Notes under the pieces: model-generated
Databases searched by the model: none
Told to the model about the DNA's origin: nothing
What the model saw: the letters and a program-made list of their open reading frames with translations, nothing else
In this document: one piece after another, positions 42,645 to 50,261 of the stretch
Position numbering within the stretch: position 1 is the stretch's first letter
Layout: every line of letters starts with the position of its first letter
Made by a program: the position numbers and the translations under genes
DNA from: an uncultured Eubacteriales bacterium
GTDB lineage: Bacteria > Bacillota > Clostridia > Christensenellales > Aristaeellaceae
Assembly: GCA_902800625.1 (NCBI GenBank)
Contig: CADCFG010000005.1
Location: 62,001-126,000, forward strand
Reading direction: 5' to 3'
Length of the DNA stretch: 64,000 bases

Positions 42645-44798
42645 TCAGATTTTGTCCTTCACCATGCTCAGCGCGATGCGCTTTTTCTTCTCGTCCACGC
42701 TGACCACCCAGACCTTCACCACATCCCCCACCTTCACCACCTCGGAGGGGTGGCGGATGAAGCGGTCGGCCATGCGGGAGATGTGCACCAGGCCATCCTG
42801 GTGCACGCCGATGTCCACGAATGCGCCGAAGTCGATCACGTTGCGCACCGTTCCGGTCAGCTCCATGCCCGGCTTCAGGTCCTTCATGTCCATAACGTCC
42901 GTGCGCAGCACCGGCTTGGGCAGGTCGTCCCGGGGGTCGCGCCCGGGCTTTTGCAGCTCGGCGAGGATGTCCTTCAGCGTGGGCAGGCCCACGCCCGCCT
43001 CCTCCGCCAGCTTCTCCAGGCCGTACAGCTGCGCCCGCCGGGCCGCGTCCGGGATGCCGCCGCGCACGGCCTTCGCATCGCAGCCCAGCGCAGAGACGAC
43101 CACCTTCGCCGCGTCGTAGCTCTCGGGATGTACGGCGGTGGCGTCCAGCGGGTTCTTGCTGTCGCGCACCCGCAGGAAGCCCGCGCACTGTTCAAACGCC
43201 TTCGGCCCCAGTTTGGGCACCTTTTTGAGCGTCGCGCGGCTGGGGATGCCGTTCTCCTCCCGGTAGGCCACGATGTTCTTCGCCAGCGCGGGGCCAATGC
43301 CCGCCACGTGGCTAAGCAGCGCCGCCGACGCCGTGGACACCTCCACGCCCACCTGGTTCACGCACTGCTCCACCACGCCGTCCAGCGCCGCCGTCAGCTC
43401 GTTCTGCTTCAAATCGTGCTGGTATTGGCCCACGCCGATGGCCTTCGGGTCGATCTTCACCAGCTCCGCCAGCGGGTCCTGCATCCTGCGCGCGATGGAC
43501 ACCGCGCTGCGCTGGGTCACGTCGAAGTCCGGGAATTCCTCGGCGGCCAACGGGCTGGCGGAGTACACCGAGGCGCCCGCCTCGCTGACGATGATGTAGG
43601 CCACGCCGGGCATATCCGGCAGCAGCGACACGATGAACTGCTCGCTCTCCCGGCTGGCGGTGCCGTTGCCGATGGCGATAGCGGTCACGCCGTACTGCTT
43701 CACAAAGCCCTTGATCAGTCGCGCGGCGGCCGCCTTGCCCGCCTCGTTCCCGGGCAGGGTGAAGTGGCCCACGCCGGTGTCCAGCACCTTGCCGTTTTCG
43801 TCGATGACGGCCAGCTTGCAGCCCGTGCGGAAGCCCGGGTCCACCCCCAGCGTCACCTTGCCCTTGATGGGCGGCTGCATCAGCAGCTGGTGCAGGTTAT
43901 CAGAGAACACCCTGATGGCGGACTCATTCGCCCGGTCGGTGAGCATATTCCTGATTTCCCGCTCCAGCGACGGGAACAGCAGCCGGCTCCAGGCGTCCTC
44001 GCAGGCCTCGGCCACCTGCATAGCGGCGGCGGAATTGCCCCGCACGAAGGCCCGCTTCACCGCCTGCAGGGCGCGCCCGTCGTCCGCTTCAATGGAGACC
44101 TTCAAAAACGCCTCCCGCTCGCCGCGGTTGATGGCCAGGATCCGATGGGCCGCGATGGACCGCACCGGCTCCCGGAAGTCGTAGTAGTTGCTGTAGACGC
44201 TGTCCTCGTCCCTGGCGGCCTTGGTGACGACCGCGCTCTCCCGCATCAGCATTTCCCGCAGCTGCTTGCGCAGGGCCGCGTCGTCGCTGACCATCTCGGC
44301 GATGATGTCCCGCGCGCCGGCAAGCGCCGCCTCCGCGTCGGGAATCTCCTTCGCTTCGTCGATGAACTCTGTCGCCTTCGCCACGGGGTCGCCCCGGGTC
44401 GGCTGTACCAGCAGCCATGTGGCCAGCGGCTCCAGCCCGCGCTCCTTCGCCACGGTGGCCCGGGTCCTGCGCTTGGGCCGGAATGGGCGATAGATGTCCT
44501 CCAGCTCGGAGAGCGTCGCCGCCTTTTCAAGCGACGCGCGGAGCTCCTCCGTCAAAACACCCTGCTCCTCCAGCGCCTTTGCGATCTCCTGGCGGCGCTT
44601 GTCCAGGCCCCGAAGGTACTCCAGGCGCTCGGAGAGCCGACGCAGCACCTGGTCGTCCAGCGAGCCGGTGGCCTCCTTGCGGTAGCGCGCGATGAAGGGG
44701 ATGGTGTTGCCCGCGTCCAGCAGGTCGATCACCGCCTGCACCTGCGCCGGGCGCAGCGAAAACTCATGGGCCAGTATTTCCGTAAAACGATCGTTCAT
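42645..44798 (-). CDS. tex: Tex-type RNA-binding transcription accessory protein
   Basis: A 717-residue protein of the Tex/Spt6-like family. The N-terminal Tex_N helical domain covers about 1-190 (PFIARYRKEATGSLDD), the YqgF/RuvC-like domain about 320-450 (LGVDPGFRTGCKLAVID), two HHH helix-hairpin-helix segments about 485-560 (VAGIGPALAKNIVAYREENG), and a C-terminal S1 domain about 645-715 (GMELTGTVRNVIDFGAFVDIGVHQDGLVH). It binds nucleic acid and acts in transcription. The start ATG at 44798 follows CAGGAG closely. It is 15 nt after the hydrolase gene on the same strand. Confidence 0.95.
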   Translation of the reverse strand: MNDRFTEILAHEFSLRPAQVQAVIDLLDAGNTIPFIARYRKEATGSLDDQVLRRLSERLEYLRGLDKRRQEIAKALEEQGVLTEELRASLEKAATLSELEDIYRPFRPKRRTRATVAKERGLEPLATWLLVQPTRGDPVAKATEFIDEAKEIPDAEAALAGARDIIAEMVSDDAALRKQLREMLMRESAVVTKAARDEDSVYSNYYDFREPVRSIAAHRILAINRGEREAFLKVSIEADDGRALQAVKRAFVRGNSAAAMQVAEACEDAWSRLLFPSLEREIRNMLTDRANESAIRVFSDNLHQLLMQPPIKGKVTLGVDPGFRTGCKLAVIDENGKVLDTGVGHFTLPGNEAGKAAAARLIKGFVKQYGVTAIAIGNGTASRESEQFIVSLLPDMPGVAYIIVSEAGASVYSASPLAAEEFPDFDVTQRSAVSIARRMQDPLAELVKIDPKAIGVGQYQHDLKQNELTAALDGVVEQCVNQVGVEVSTASAALLSHVAGIGPALAKNIVAYREENGIPSRATLKKVPKLGPKAFEQCAGFLRVRDSKNPLDATAVHPESYDAAKVVVSALGCDAKAVRGGIPDAARRAQLYGLEKLAEEAGVGLPTLKDILAELQKPGRDPRDDLPKPVLRTDVMDMKDLKPGMELTGTVRNVIDFGAFVDIGVHQDGLVHISRMADRFIRHPSEVVKVGDVVKVWVVSVDEKKKRIALSMVKDKI

Positions 44799-44813
44799 GC
44801 ATAACTCCTGTCT

Positions 44814-45527
44814 TTATTCCGCAAGCCCGGACAGTATGATCTCCGCCGCCCGACGCTGCTGTTCTTCGGCGGTGATGGAAGCCGCGCCGTCGCCGGCCTG
44901 CGCGCCGTAGCTGCCGAACTGGGCGTGGTTGCCGCCCTCGATGGCTTCCTTCACGTAATCATCCGGCGCGAACCGGTCGCCCGCGGCCATTTTGTCCATG
45001 TTCAGCACGCCGTCCTCCGTGCCGTAGATGGAGATCAGCGTCAGACCGTCGTCCAACTCCCGCGTGGGATAGGCGGCCAGCAGCGCCACCCCGGTCAGCA
45101 CCTCCGGGTGCCTGGCGGCGTAGTCTGCGGCCATGGCCCCGCCCAGGGAGTGCCCGGCGATGGACCAGCGCCCGTAATCGTATTGGTTCATCACGGCGTC
45201 CGCGCTGTTTAAGCCGAAGAACGCCAGGCGGAACGGCATCTTCACCAGGCACACGTCCATGCCGCCCTCGGCGATCCGGCGCAGCAGTGGCGCATAGGCA
45301 GTCTCCTCCACCTTCGCGCCGGGATAGAAGATCAGCGCGTCTGAATCGGAGGGGCCGTCGAAGCGCCAGCCGTAGCCGGTCTTTTCCACCGTCACCGAAC
45401 CATCCGATGCCAGCGCCGCCAATGCCGTTTCATCCGCGTGGTAATAAACCCCCGTATAGATAAGGAACGCGACAGCCAGCGCCGCGAGGGCCCCCACGGG
45501 AACGAGCCACTTCAGCCTCTTTTTCAT
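44814..45527 (-). CDS. Membrane-anchored alpha/beta hydrolase
   Basis: A 237-residue hydrolase with a basic N-terminus and one membrane segment (LVPVGALAALAVAFLIYTG), then an extracytoplasmic domain of the PF12695 type. The triad is visible as GHSLGGAMAADYA (Ser), YGTEDGVLNMDK (Asp) and GGNHAQFG (His). The start could be ATG 45527 or GTG 45536; the latter has GGAGG 5 nt upstream. A longer start at 45647 adds a segment without family character. Likely cotranscribed with tex, 15 nt downstream. Substrate unknown. Confidence 0.78.
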   Translation of the reverse strand: MKKRLKWLVPVGALAALAVAFLIYTGVYYHADETALAALASDGSVTVEKTGYGWRFDGPSDSDALIFYPGAKVEETAYAPLLRRIAEGGMDVCLVKMPFRLAFFGLNSADAVMNQYDYGRWSIAGHSLGGAMAADYAARHPEVLTGVALLAAYPTRELDDGLTLISIYGTEDGVLNMDKMAAGDRFAPDDYVKEAIEGGNHAQFGSYGAQAGDGAASITAEEQQRRAAEIILSGLAE

Positions 45528-45832
45528 CTTCCACACTTCCCCCTCCGCGCGGGGCACCCCTCCGCGCGACAAAGCTCTGAATTGTATTATAGCACAGAGG
45601 CGCGCGTTTTTCCACTTTAATGGCGCGATTCTCCGGCCGCTGGACACGACATATGGACTGTCCCTAAATCAGCGACGCCGTATAAAACGGCTGTAGGGGC
45701 GCCATTGCGGCTCCCGCATTGTAACCACATTATAACACATTTATTTTCACTACGGAAACGCTCACGGGTCGATTTTGGACACGCAGTGTGGTATAATTGA
45801 GCCGCTGTATTCCAGGCAAAGGAAGATGCGCC
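45528..45832. promoter_or_regulatory. Intergenic region with extended -10 promoter
   Basis: It contains a plus-strand extended -10, TG-G-TATAAT (45789-45797), about 36 nt before the next start codon, with no good -35. A GTAGGGGCGCCATTGCGGCT segment near 45694 resembles intergenic repeats seen in Clostridia. A minus-strand TATAAT (45729-45734) may serve the hydrolase/tex unit. No coding region is supported. Confidence 0.45.
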
Positions 45833-46603
45833 ATGAGAAGAACGATGAACCGCGTCCTCGCGCTGGCCCTGCTGGTGGTCTGCTTCGCCTTCGGCGCCCG
45901 GGCCGAGGCGCTGGAGGACTACTGCGGCACCTGGGTAATGGGCAATGCCGCCGTGGAGATCTGGACGGAGGACGGCGAAGGCCAGTGCCGGGCTGTGTTC
46001 GTCAATGACGACGGCGAGGCCGAGATCTGGCAGTACGGCGGCTGCTGGCAGGACGAGAGCGCGCCCGGCTTGCAGTGCATGAGCGTCACGCGCACCCGGG
46101 AGCGCCTCGACCCGCTGTTCGACAGCCTGGAGGAGCTGAGCTGGTCGCTGAACGACCTCGCCACCGCCAGCCTGGAGCTGTCGGGGGACCGCCTGCTCTT
46201 CACCGATGAAACCATGGACGCGCCCATCGCGCTGACCCGCCTGAGCGACGCGCCCGCCAGCGAGCGCACCCGGGCCCTTGCATACCTGGGCAAGTGGTCG
46301 GGCGAGGCCGGCGAGCTGTGGGTGGAGGACCACGGCGTATGCTATCAGTTCACCGTCACCGTGCCCGTGGATGAAGTCACCCGCCACCGCTGGACCTACA
46401 CCTGCCTCTACGACGCCGAGAGCGGCACGATGGAGACGGCTAGCATCTCCCCGCTGAGGATCATCACCCTCGAGGAGGACGGCACCAGCGAGGCGGAGGA
46501 AAACAACGACGCCAAGATGGCCACCTTCGTCCTCGTGGACGGAGGGATGATCTGGAGCGCTCCGGACATCGGGGAAGCGGTGCTGGAACGGGCCGCGGAA
46601 TGA
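45833..46603 (+). CDS. Secreted protein with two lipocalin-like repeats, function unknown
   Basis: A 256-residue protein not recognised by family. Residues 1 to about 24 are a signal peptide (MRRTMNRVLALALLVVCFAF, then GARAEA). The mature part looks like two related beta-rich halves: each begins with a short motif (YCGTWVMGNAAVEIW and YLGKWSGEAGELWVED) and continues through alternating strands, reminiscent of lipocalin-like barrels. It is acidic with few Lys. The ATG at 45833 follows AAGGA and is the only start giving a signal sequence. A putative promoter lies just upstream. Confidence 0.65.
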   Translation: MRRTMNRVLALALLVVCFAFGARAEALEDYCGTWVMGNAAVEIWTEDGEGQCRAVFVNDDGEAEIWQYGGCWQDESAPGLQCMSVTRTRERLDPLFDSLEELSWSLNDLATASLELSGDRLLFTDETMDAPIALTRLSDAPASERTRALAYLGKWSGEAGELWVEDHGVCYQFTVTVPVDEVTRHRWTYTCLYDAESGTMETASISPLRIITLEEDGTSEAEENNDAKMATFVLVDGGMIWSAPDIGEAVLERAAE

Positions 46604-46657
46604 CCCGTAAATCGCAGGTATACCACACGGCATGACATCCACACAGGAGGCGCCGCC

Positions 46658-47392
46658 ATGAACGAGGTCATACGACAGCTCTTCGAGCGCAAATCCGTGC
46701 GCGCGTTCACGGACCAGCCCATCGACGAAGGCATCGTCCGCACGATCCTGGAGGCCGCCTCCATGGCGCCCACCGCCGGGAACCAGCAGCTGTACACCAT
46801 CCTGCGGGTGACCGACCCGGCGCTGAAGGAGCGCTTGGCCGAATCCTGCGACCACCAGCCCTTTATCGCCCGGGGCCAGCTGGTGCTGGTATTCTGCGCG
46901 GACTGCCTGAAGTGGTACGACGCCTTTGTAAGCGTCGGCTGCCAGCCCCGCCGGCCCGGCCCGGGCGACCTCATGCTGGCGGTGGACGACGCGCTGATCG
47001 CCGCCCAGAACGCCGTGGTCGCGGCCGAGGCCTTTGGCATCGGCTCCTGCTACATCGGCGACATCATGGAGAATATCGAGGCCCAGCGGGACATCCTCGG
47101 CCTGCCGGAATACGTGTTCCCCGCCGCCCTGCTGGTGTTCGGCTATCCCACCGAGCAGCAGAAGGCGCGCCGCAAGCCGGAGAGGGCCGACCTGCGCTTC
47201 ATCGTGCAGGAGAACCGGTACCACCGGATGGACGGCGACGAGCTGCGCCAGCTGTTCCTGAAAAAAGCAACCGGCGGGAATTACGGGGAATGGATGGCGG
47301 CCTTCTGCAGGCGGAAGTACAATTCCGACTTCGCCCGGGAGATGAGCCGCTCCGTCAAGGAATACCTGAAGCAGTACCAAGACGAAACCTGA
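46658..47392 (+). CDS. Nitroreductase-family flavoprotein
   Basis: A 244-residue FMN-dependent oxidoreductase of the NfsA/NfrA-like type, reducing nitro or quinone substrates or flavins with NAD(P)H. RKSVRAFTDQPID (about 11-23) is the FMN phosphate-binding Arg motif, AASMAPTAGNQQLYTI the flavin-contact segment, and GIGSCYIGDIMEN the central strand. The C-terminal 60 residues (RYHRMDGDEL onward) form the longer lid typical of NfrA-like proteins. The start follows AGGAGGCGCC. It leads a tight run with the NhaC and MATE genes, suggesting cotranscription. Confidence 0.9.
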   Translation: MNEVIRQLFERKSVRAFTDQPIDEGIVRTILEAASMAPTAGNQQLYTILRVTDPALKERLAESCDHQPFIARGQLVLVFCADCLKWYDAFVSVGCQPRRPGPGDLMLAVDDALIAAQNAVVAAEAFGIGSCYIGDIMENIEAQRDILGLPEYVFPAALLVFGYPTEQQKARRKPERADLRFIVQENRYHRMDGDELRQLFLKKATGGNYGEWMAAFCRRKYNSDFAREMSRSVKEYLKQYQDET

Positions 47393-47418
47393 CAACACAG
47401 CAGAACGGAGAAGAAGCC

Positions 47419-48774
47419 ATGTCCAACCGCCCAGACGCAAACCGCCCGACCGACCCCGTCGCGACCCGCGATGTGAAGCCCAACGCCCTGGCCCTGCTGC
47501 CCATCGTCATCTTCCTGGTCATCTACCTCGGCAACGGCATCTACTTTGAATACATACACCCCATCGAGGGCAAGATGGGCTTTTACATCATGTCCGTGGT
47601 GGTGGCCTTCGGCATCGCGCTGATCGTGGCGTTCATGCAGAACAGGAGCCTGTCCTTCGATGAGAAGATCCACGTCTGCGCCCAGGGCATCGGCGACGAC
47701 AACATCACCACCATGCTGTTGATCTTCCTGCTGGCCGGGGCCTTCAGCGGCATCGCCCGGGCCACCGGCGGGGCCGTCAGCGTGGCCAACATGCTGCTGA
47801 ACGTGATCCCGTCCCGCTTCGCGGTCTCGGGGCTGTTCATCATCGCCTGCCTGATCTCCATGGCCATGGGCACCAGCGTGGGCACCATCACGCTGCTGGT
47901 GCCCATCGCGACGGAGGTGGCCAAAAACGGCGCGCTCTCGCTGCCGCTGTGCGTGGGCACGGTGGTGGGCGGCGCCATGTTCGGCGACAATCTCTCCGTG
48001 ATCTCCGACACCACCATTGCCGCCACCCGCACCCAGGGCATCGAGATGAAGGACAAGTTCCTGACCAACATCAAGATCGCCCTGCCCGCGGCATTGGCGA
48101 CGCTTGTGCTGCTGATCGTGCTGTCGCTGGGCGGCAGGAACGCTCCCATCGGCCATTTCGACTTCAACGTCTGGCTGGCGCTGCCCTACTTCGCGGTGCT
48201 GGCGCTGGCGCTGCTGGGCATCAACGTGTTCGTGGTGCTGCTGATCGGCGTGGCGCTGTTCCTGGCGGTGGGGCTGTGCCTGGGTCAGGTGGGCTACGCG
48301 GACGCCTTCCTGGCCATGGGCGACGGCACCGGCGCCATGTTCGAAACCATGATCGTCACCATCCTGGTAGCCTCGATCTCCGCGCTGATGAAGGCCCACG
48401 GCGGCTTCGAGGCGATCCTGAAATTCATCCGCGCCCACTTCAACGGCAAGCGCGGCGGCATGGCGGGCATCGCGCTGCTCACCGCGTTCATGGACATCGC
48501 CACCGCCAACAACACCGTGGCCATCGTCATCGCCGCGCCCATCGCAAAGGAGATCAGCCAGGAATTCGGTGTCTCCGGCAAGGTGACGGCCTCGCTGCTG
48601 GACACCTGCTCCTGCATCGCCCAGGGCATCATCCCCTACGGCGCCCAGCTGCTGATCGCGGCGGGCCTGGCGGGCATCAGCAGTTTCTCCATCATGCCCT
48701 GGCTGTTCTACCCCTTCCTGCTGTCGGTGTTCGTGGTCATCTCCATCGTCCGCGCGGGCTCCCGCAAGGATTGA
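47419..48774 (+). CDS. NhaC-family Na+/H+ antiporter
   Basis: A 451-residue membrane protein with about 12 helices, predicted to exchange Na+ (or a metabolite) for H+. Characteristic stretches are LAGAFSGIARATGGAVSVAN, MAMGTSVGTITLLVPIA, VVGGAMFGDNLSVISDTTIA (charged membrane residues) and TAFMDIATANNTVAIVIAAP. The start at 47419 follows GGAG at 8 nt; an open frame continuing upstream overlaps the nitroreductase gene and is not real. It lies 26 nt after nitroreductase. Confidence 0.9.
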   Translation: MSNRPDANRPTDPVATRDVKPNALALLPIVIFLVIYLGNGIYFEYIHPIEGKMGFYIMSVVVAFGIALIVAFMQNRSLSFDEKIHVCAQGIGDDNITTMLLIFLLAGAFSGIARATGGAVSVANMLLNVIPSRFAVSGLFIIACLISMAMGTSVGTITLLVPIATEVAKNGALSLPLCVGTVVGGAMFGDNLSVISDTTIAATRTQGIEMKDKFLTNIKIALPAALATLVLLIVLSLGGRNAPIGHFDFNVWLALPYFAVLALALLGINVFVVLLIGVALFLAVGLCLGQVGYADAFLAMGDGTGAMFETMIVTILVASISALMKAHGGFEAILKFIRAHFNGKRGGMAGIALLTAFMDIATANNTVAIVIAAPIAKEISQEFGVSGKVTASLLDTCSCIAQGIIPYGAQLLIAAGLAGISSFSIMPWLFYPFLLSVFVVISIVRAGSRKD

Positions 48775-48807
48775 AACCGTCCCAATCATCTTCTCTGGAG
48801 GCCATAC

Positions 48808-50145
48808 ATGAACCAGCTTTTGACCGAGGGCAGCTTCCGGCGCAGGATCATCGGCTTTGCCGTGCCGATCTTCATCGGCTACCTGTTCCAGCAGCTGTAC
48901 AACACGGCGGACTCGCTGATCGTCGGGAACTACCTGGGCGAAAACGCGCTGGCGGCTGTCAGCTCCAACGGCGCGTTCATCTACCTGTTCGTAGGCTTTT
49001 TCATGGGCTTTGCCACCGGCGCGGGCGTGGTGATCGCCCGGCACATCGGCGCCGGCGACGCCCACCACACCTCGCTGGCGGTGCACACCACCGTGGCCAT
49101 GGGCCTGGTGTTCAGCGCCATCGTGTCGGTGGGCGGCGTGCTGATCACGCCCTCGGTGCTGCGCTGGATGGGCACGCCCCCGGAGGTGTTCACCGAGTCC
49201 AGCAAGTATCTGAAGATCTACTTTGCCGGCGGCACGGGCCTGGTGATGTACAACATCCTGGTGGGCATCCTGCAGGCCTCCGGCGACAGCCGACATCCGC
49301 TGATCTACCTGATCGTCAGCTCGCTGGTGAACGTGGCGCTGGACGTGCTGTTCGTGGCTGGGTTCAAAATGGGCGTGGAGGGCGCGGCCTATGCCACCAT
49401 CATCTCCCAGTTCCTGAGCATGGTGCTGGTGGCCGTGCGGCTGATGCGCAGCGACAGCGCCATCCGCGTGGACATCCGCAGGATCCGCTTCGACGGGGAG
49501 AGCCTGCGCTTTATCGTGCGCAACGGCCTGCCCACGGCGCTGCAGGCCTGCGTGATCGACCTGTCCAACCTGCTGATCCAGTCCTACATCAACTCCTTCG
49601 GCGGGCTGGCCATGGCGGGCATCGGCGCGTCAACGAAGGTGGAGGGCTTCGCCTTCCTGCCCGTGACGGCGTTCCAGATGTCGCTGACCACCTTCGTCTC
49701 CCAGAACATGGGCGCAAAGCAGTATGACCGCGTGCGCCAGGGCATCCGCTTCGGCCTGACCTGCGCCATCGCCATCATCGAACTGCTGGGCGCGGTGCTG
49801 TTCCTGCTGGCGCCGCAGATCGTTGGGCTGTTCAACCGCAACCCGGAGGTGGTCGCCTTCGGCGTGGGCCGCGCGAGGGTGTGCGCGCTGTTCTACTGCC
49901 TGGTGGGCTTCTCCCACGTGGCCTCGGCGGTGATGCGCGGGCTGGGCAAGCCCGTCACGCCCATGGTCATCATGCTCACCTGCTGGTGCGCGGTGCGGAT
50001 ACTGGTGCTGTTCACCCTGGGCCAGGCCCTGCACGACATCCGTCTGGCCTATTGGATCTACCCCTTCACCTGGATGCTGTCCAGCGTGGTCTACGCCGTG
50101 CTGCTCAAGCGCATCCACGTGGACCGGCTCTCCGGCGCGGTCTGA
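48808..50145 (+). CDS. MATE-family efflux transporter
   Basis: A 445-residue membrane protein with 12 helices in two repeats, exporting drugs or metabolites using a Na+ or H+ gradient. FAVPIFIGYLFQQLYNTADSL and VIARHIGAGDAHHTSLAVHT mark repeat 1; FRNGLPTALQACV-like (IVRNGLPTALQACVIDLSN) and VSQNMGAKQYDRVRQGIR repeat 2. The Na+ gradient could be linked to the neighbouring NhaC antiporter (inference). The start follows TCTGGAGG. Last gene of the run. Confidence 0.92.
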   Translation: MNQLLTEGSFRRRIIGFAVPIFIGYLFQQLYNTADSLIVGNYLGENALAAVSSNGAFIYLFVGFFMGFATGAGVVIARHIGAGDAHHTSLAVHTTVAMGLVFSAIVSVGGVLITPSVLRWMGTPPEVFTESSKYLKIYFAGGTGLVMYNILVGILQASGDSRHPLIYLIVSSLVNVALDVLFVAGFKMGVEGAAYATIISQFLSMVLVAVRLMRSDSAIRVDIRRIRFDGESLRFIVRNGLPTALQACVIDLSNLLIQSYINSFGGLAMAGIGASTKVEGFAFLPVTAFQMSLTTFVSQNMGAKQYDRVRQGIRFGLTCAIAIIELLGAVLFLLAPQIVGLFNRNPEVVAFGVGRARVCALFYCLVGFSHVASAVMRGLGKPVTPMVIMLTCWCAVRILVLFTLGQALHDIRLAYWIYPFTWMLSSVVYAVLLKRIHVDRLSGAV

Positions 50146-50187
50146 CGCGGCGAGCCTCCATTCCACGACAGCCTTCCACAGACATGA

Positions 50188-50226
50188 CAACTCCCGGCCA
50201 TGGGCTCTTGCCCTCGGTCGAGAGTT
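50188..50226. terminator. Possible terminator after the MATE gene
   Basis: An imperfect hairpin, AACTC near 50188 pairing with GAGAGTT ending near 50226 around GGGC-TCTT-GCCC, then CTTTG. Convergent with the GH3 gene; pairing has several bulges. Confidence 0.4.
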
Positions 50227-50261
50227 CTTTGTATGTCATATTAGTCAGTCGGGCCGCTCAC

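Noticed and set aside
46912..48774. NhaC protein starting at 46912 (620 codons)
   Set aside because: The first 169 codons overlap the nitroreductase gene in another frame and are Arg/Pro-rich; the ATG at 47419 has a good ribosome binding site and family N-terminus.
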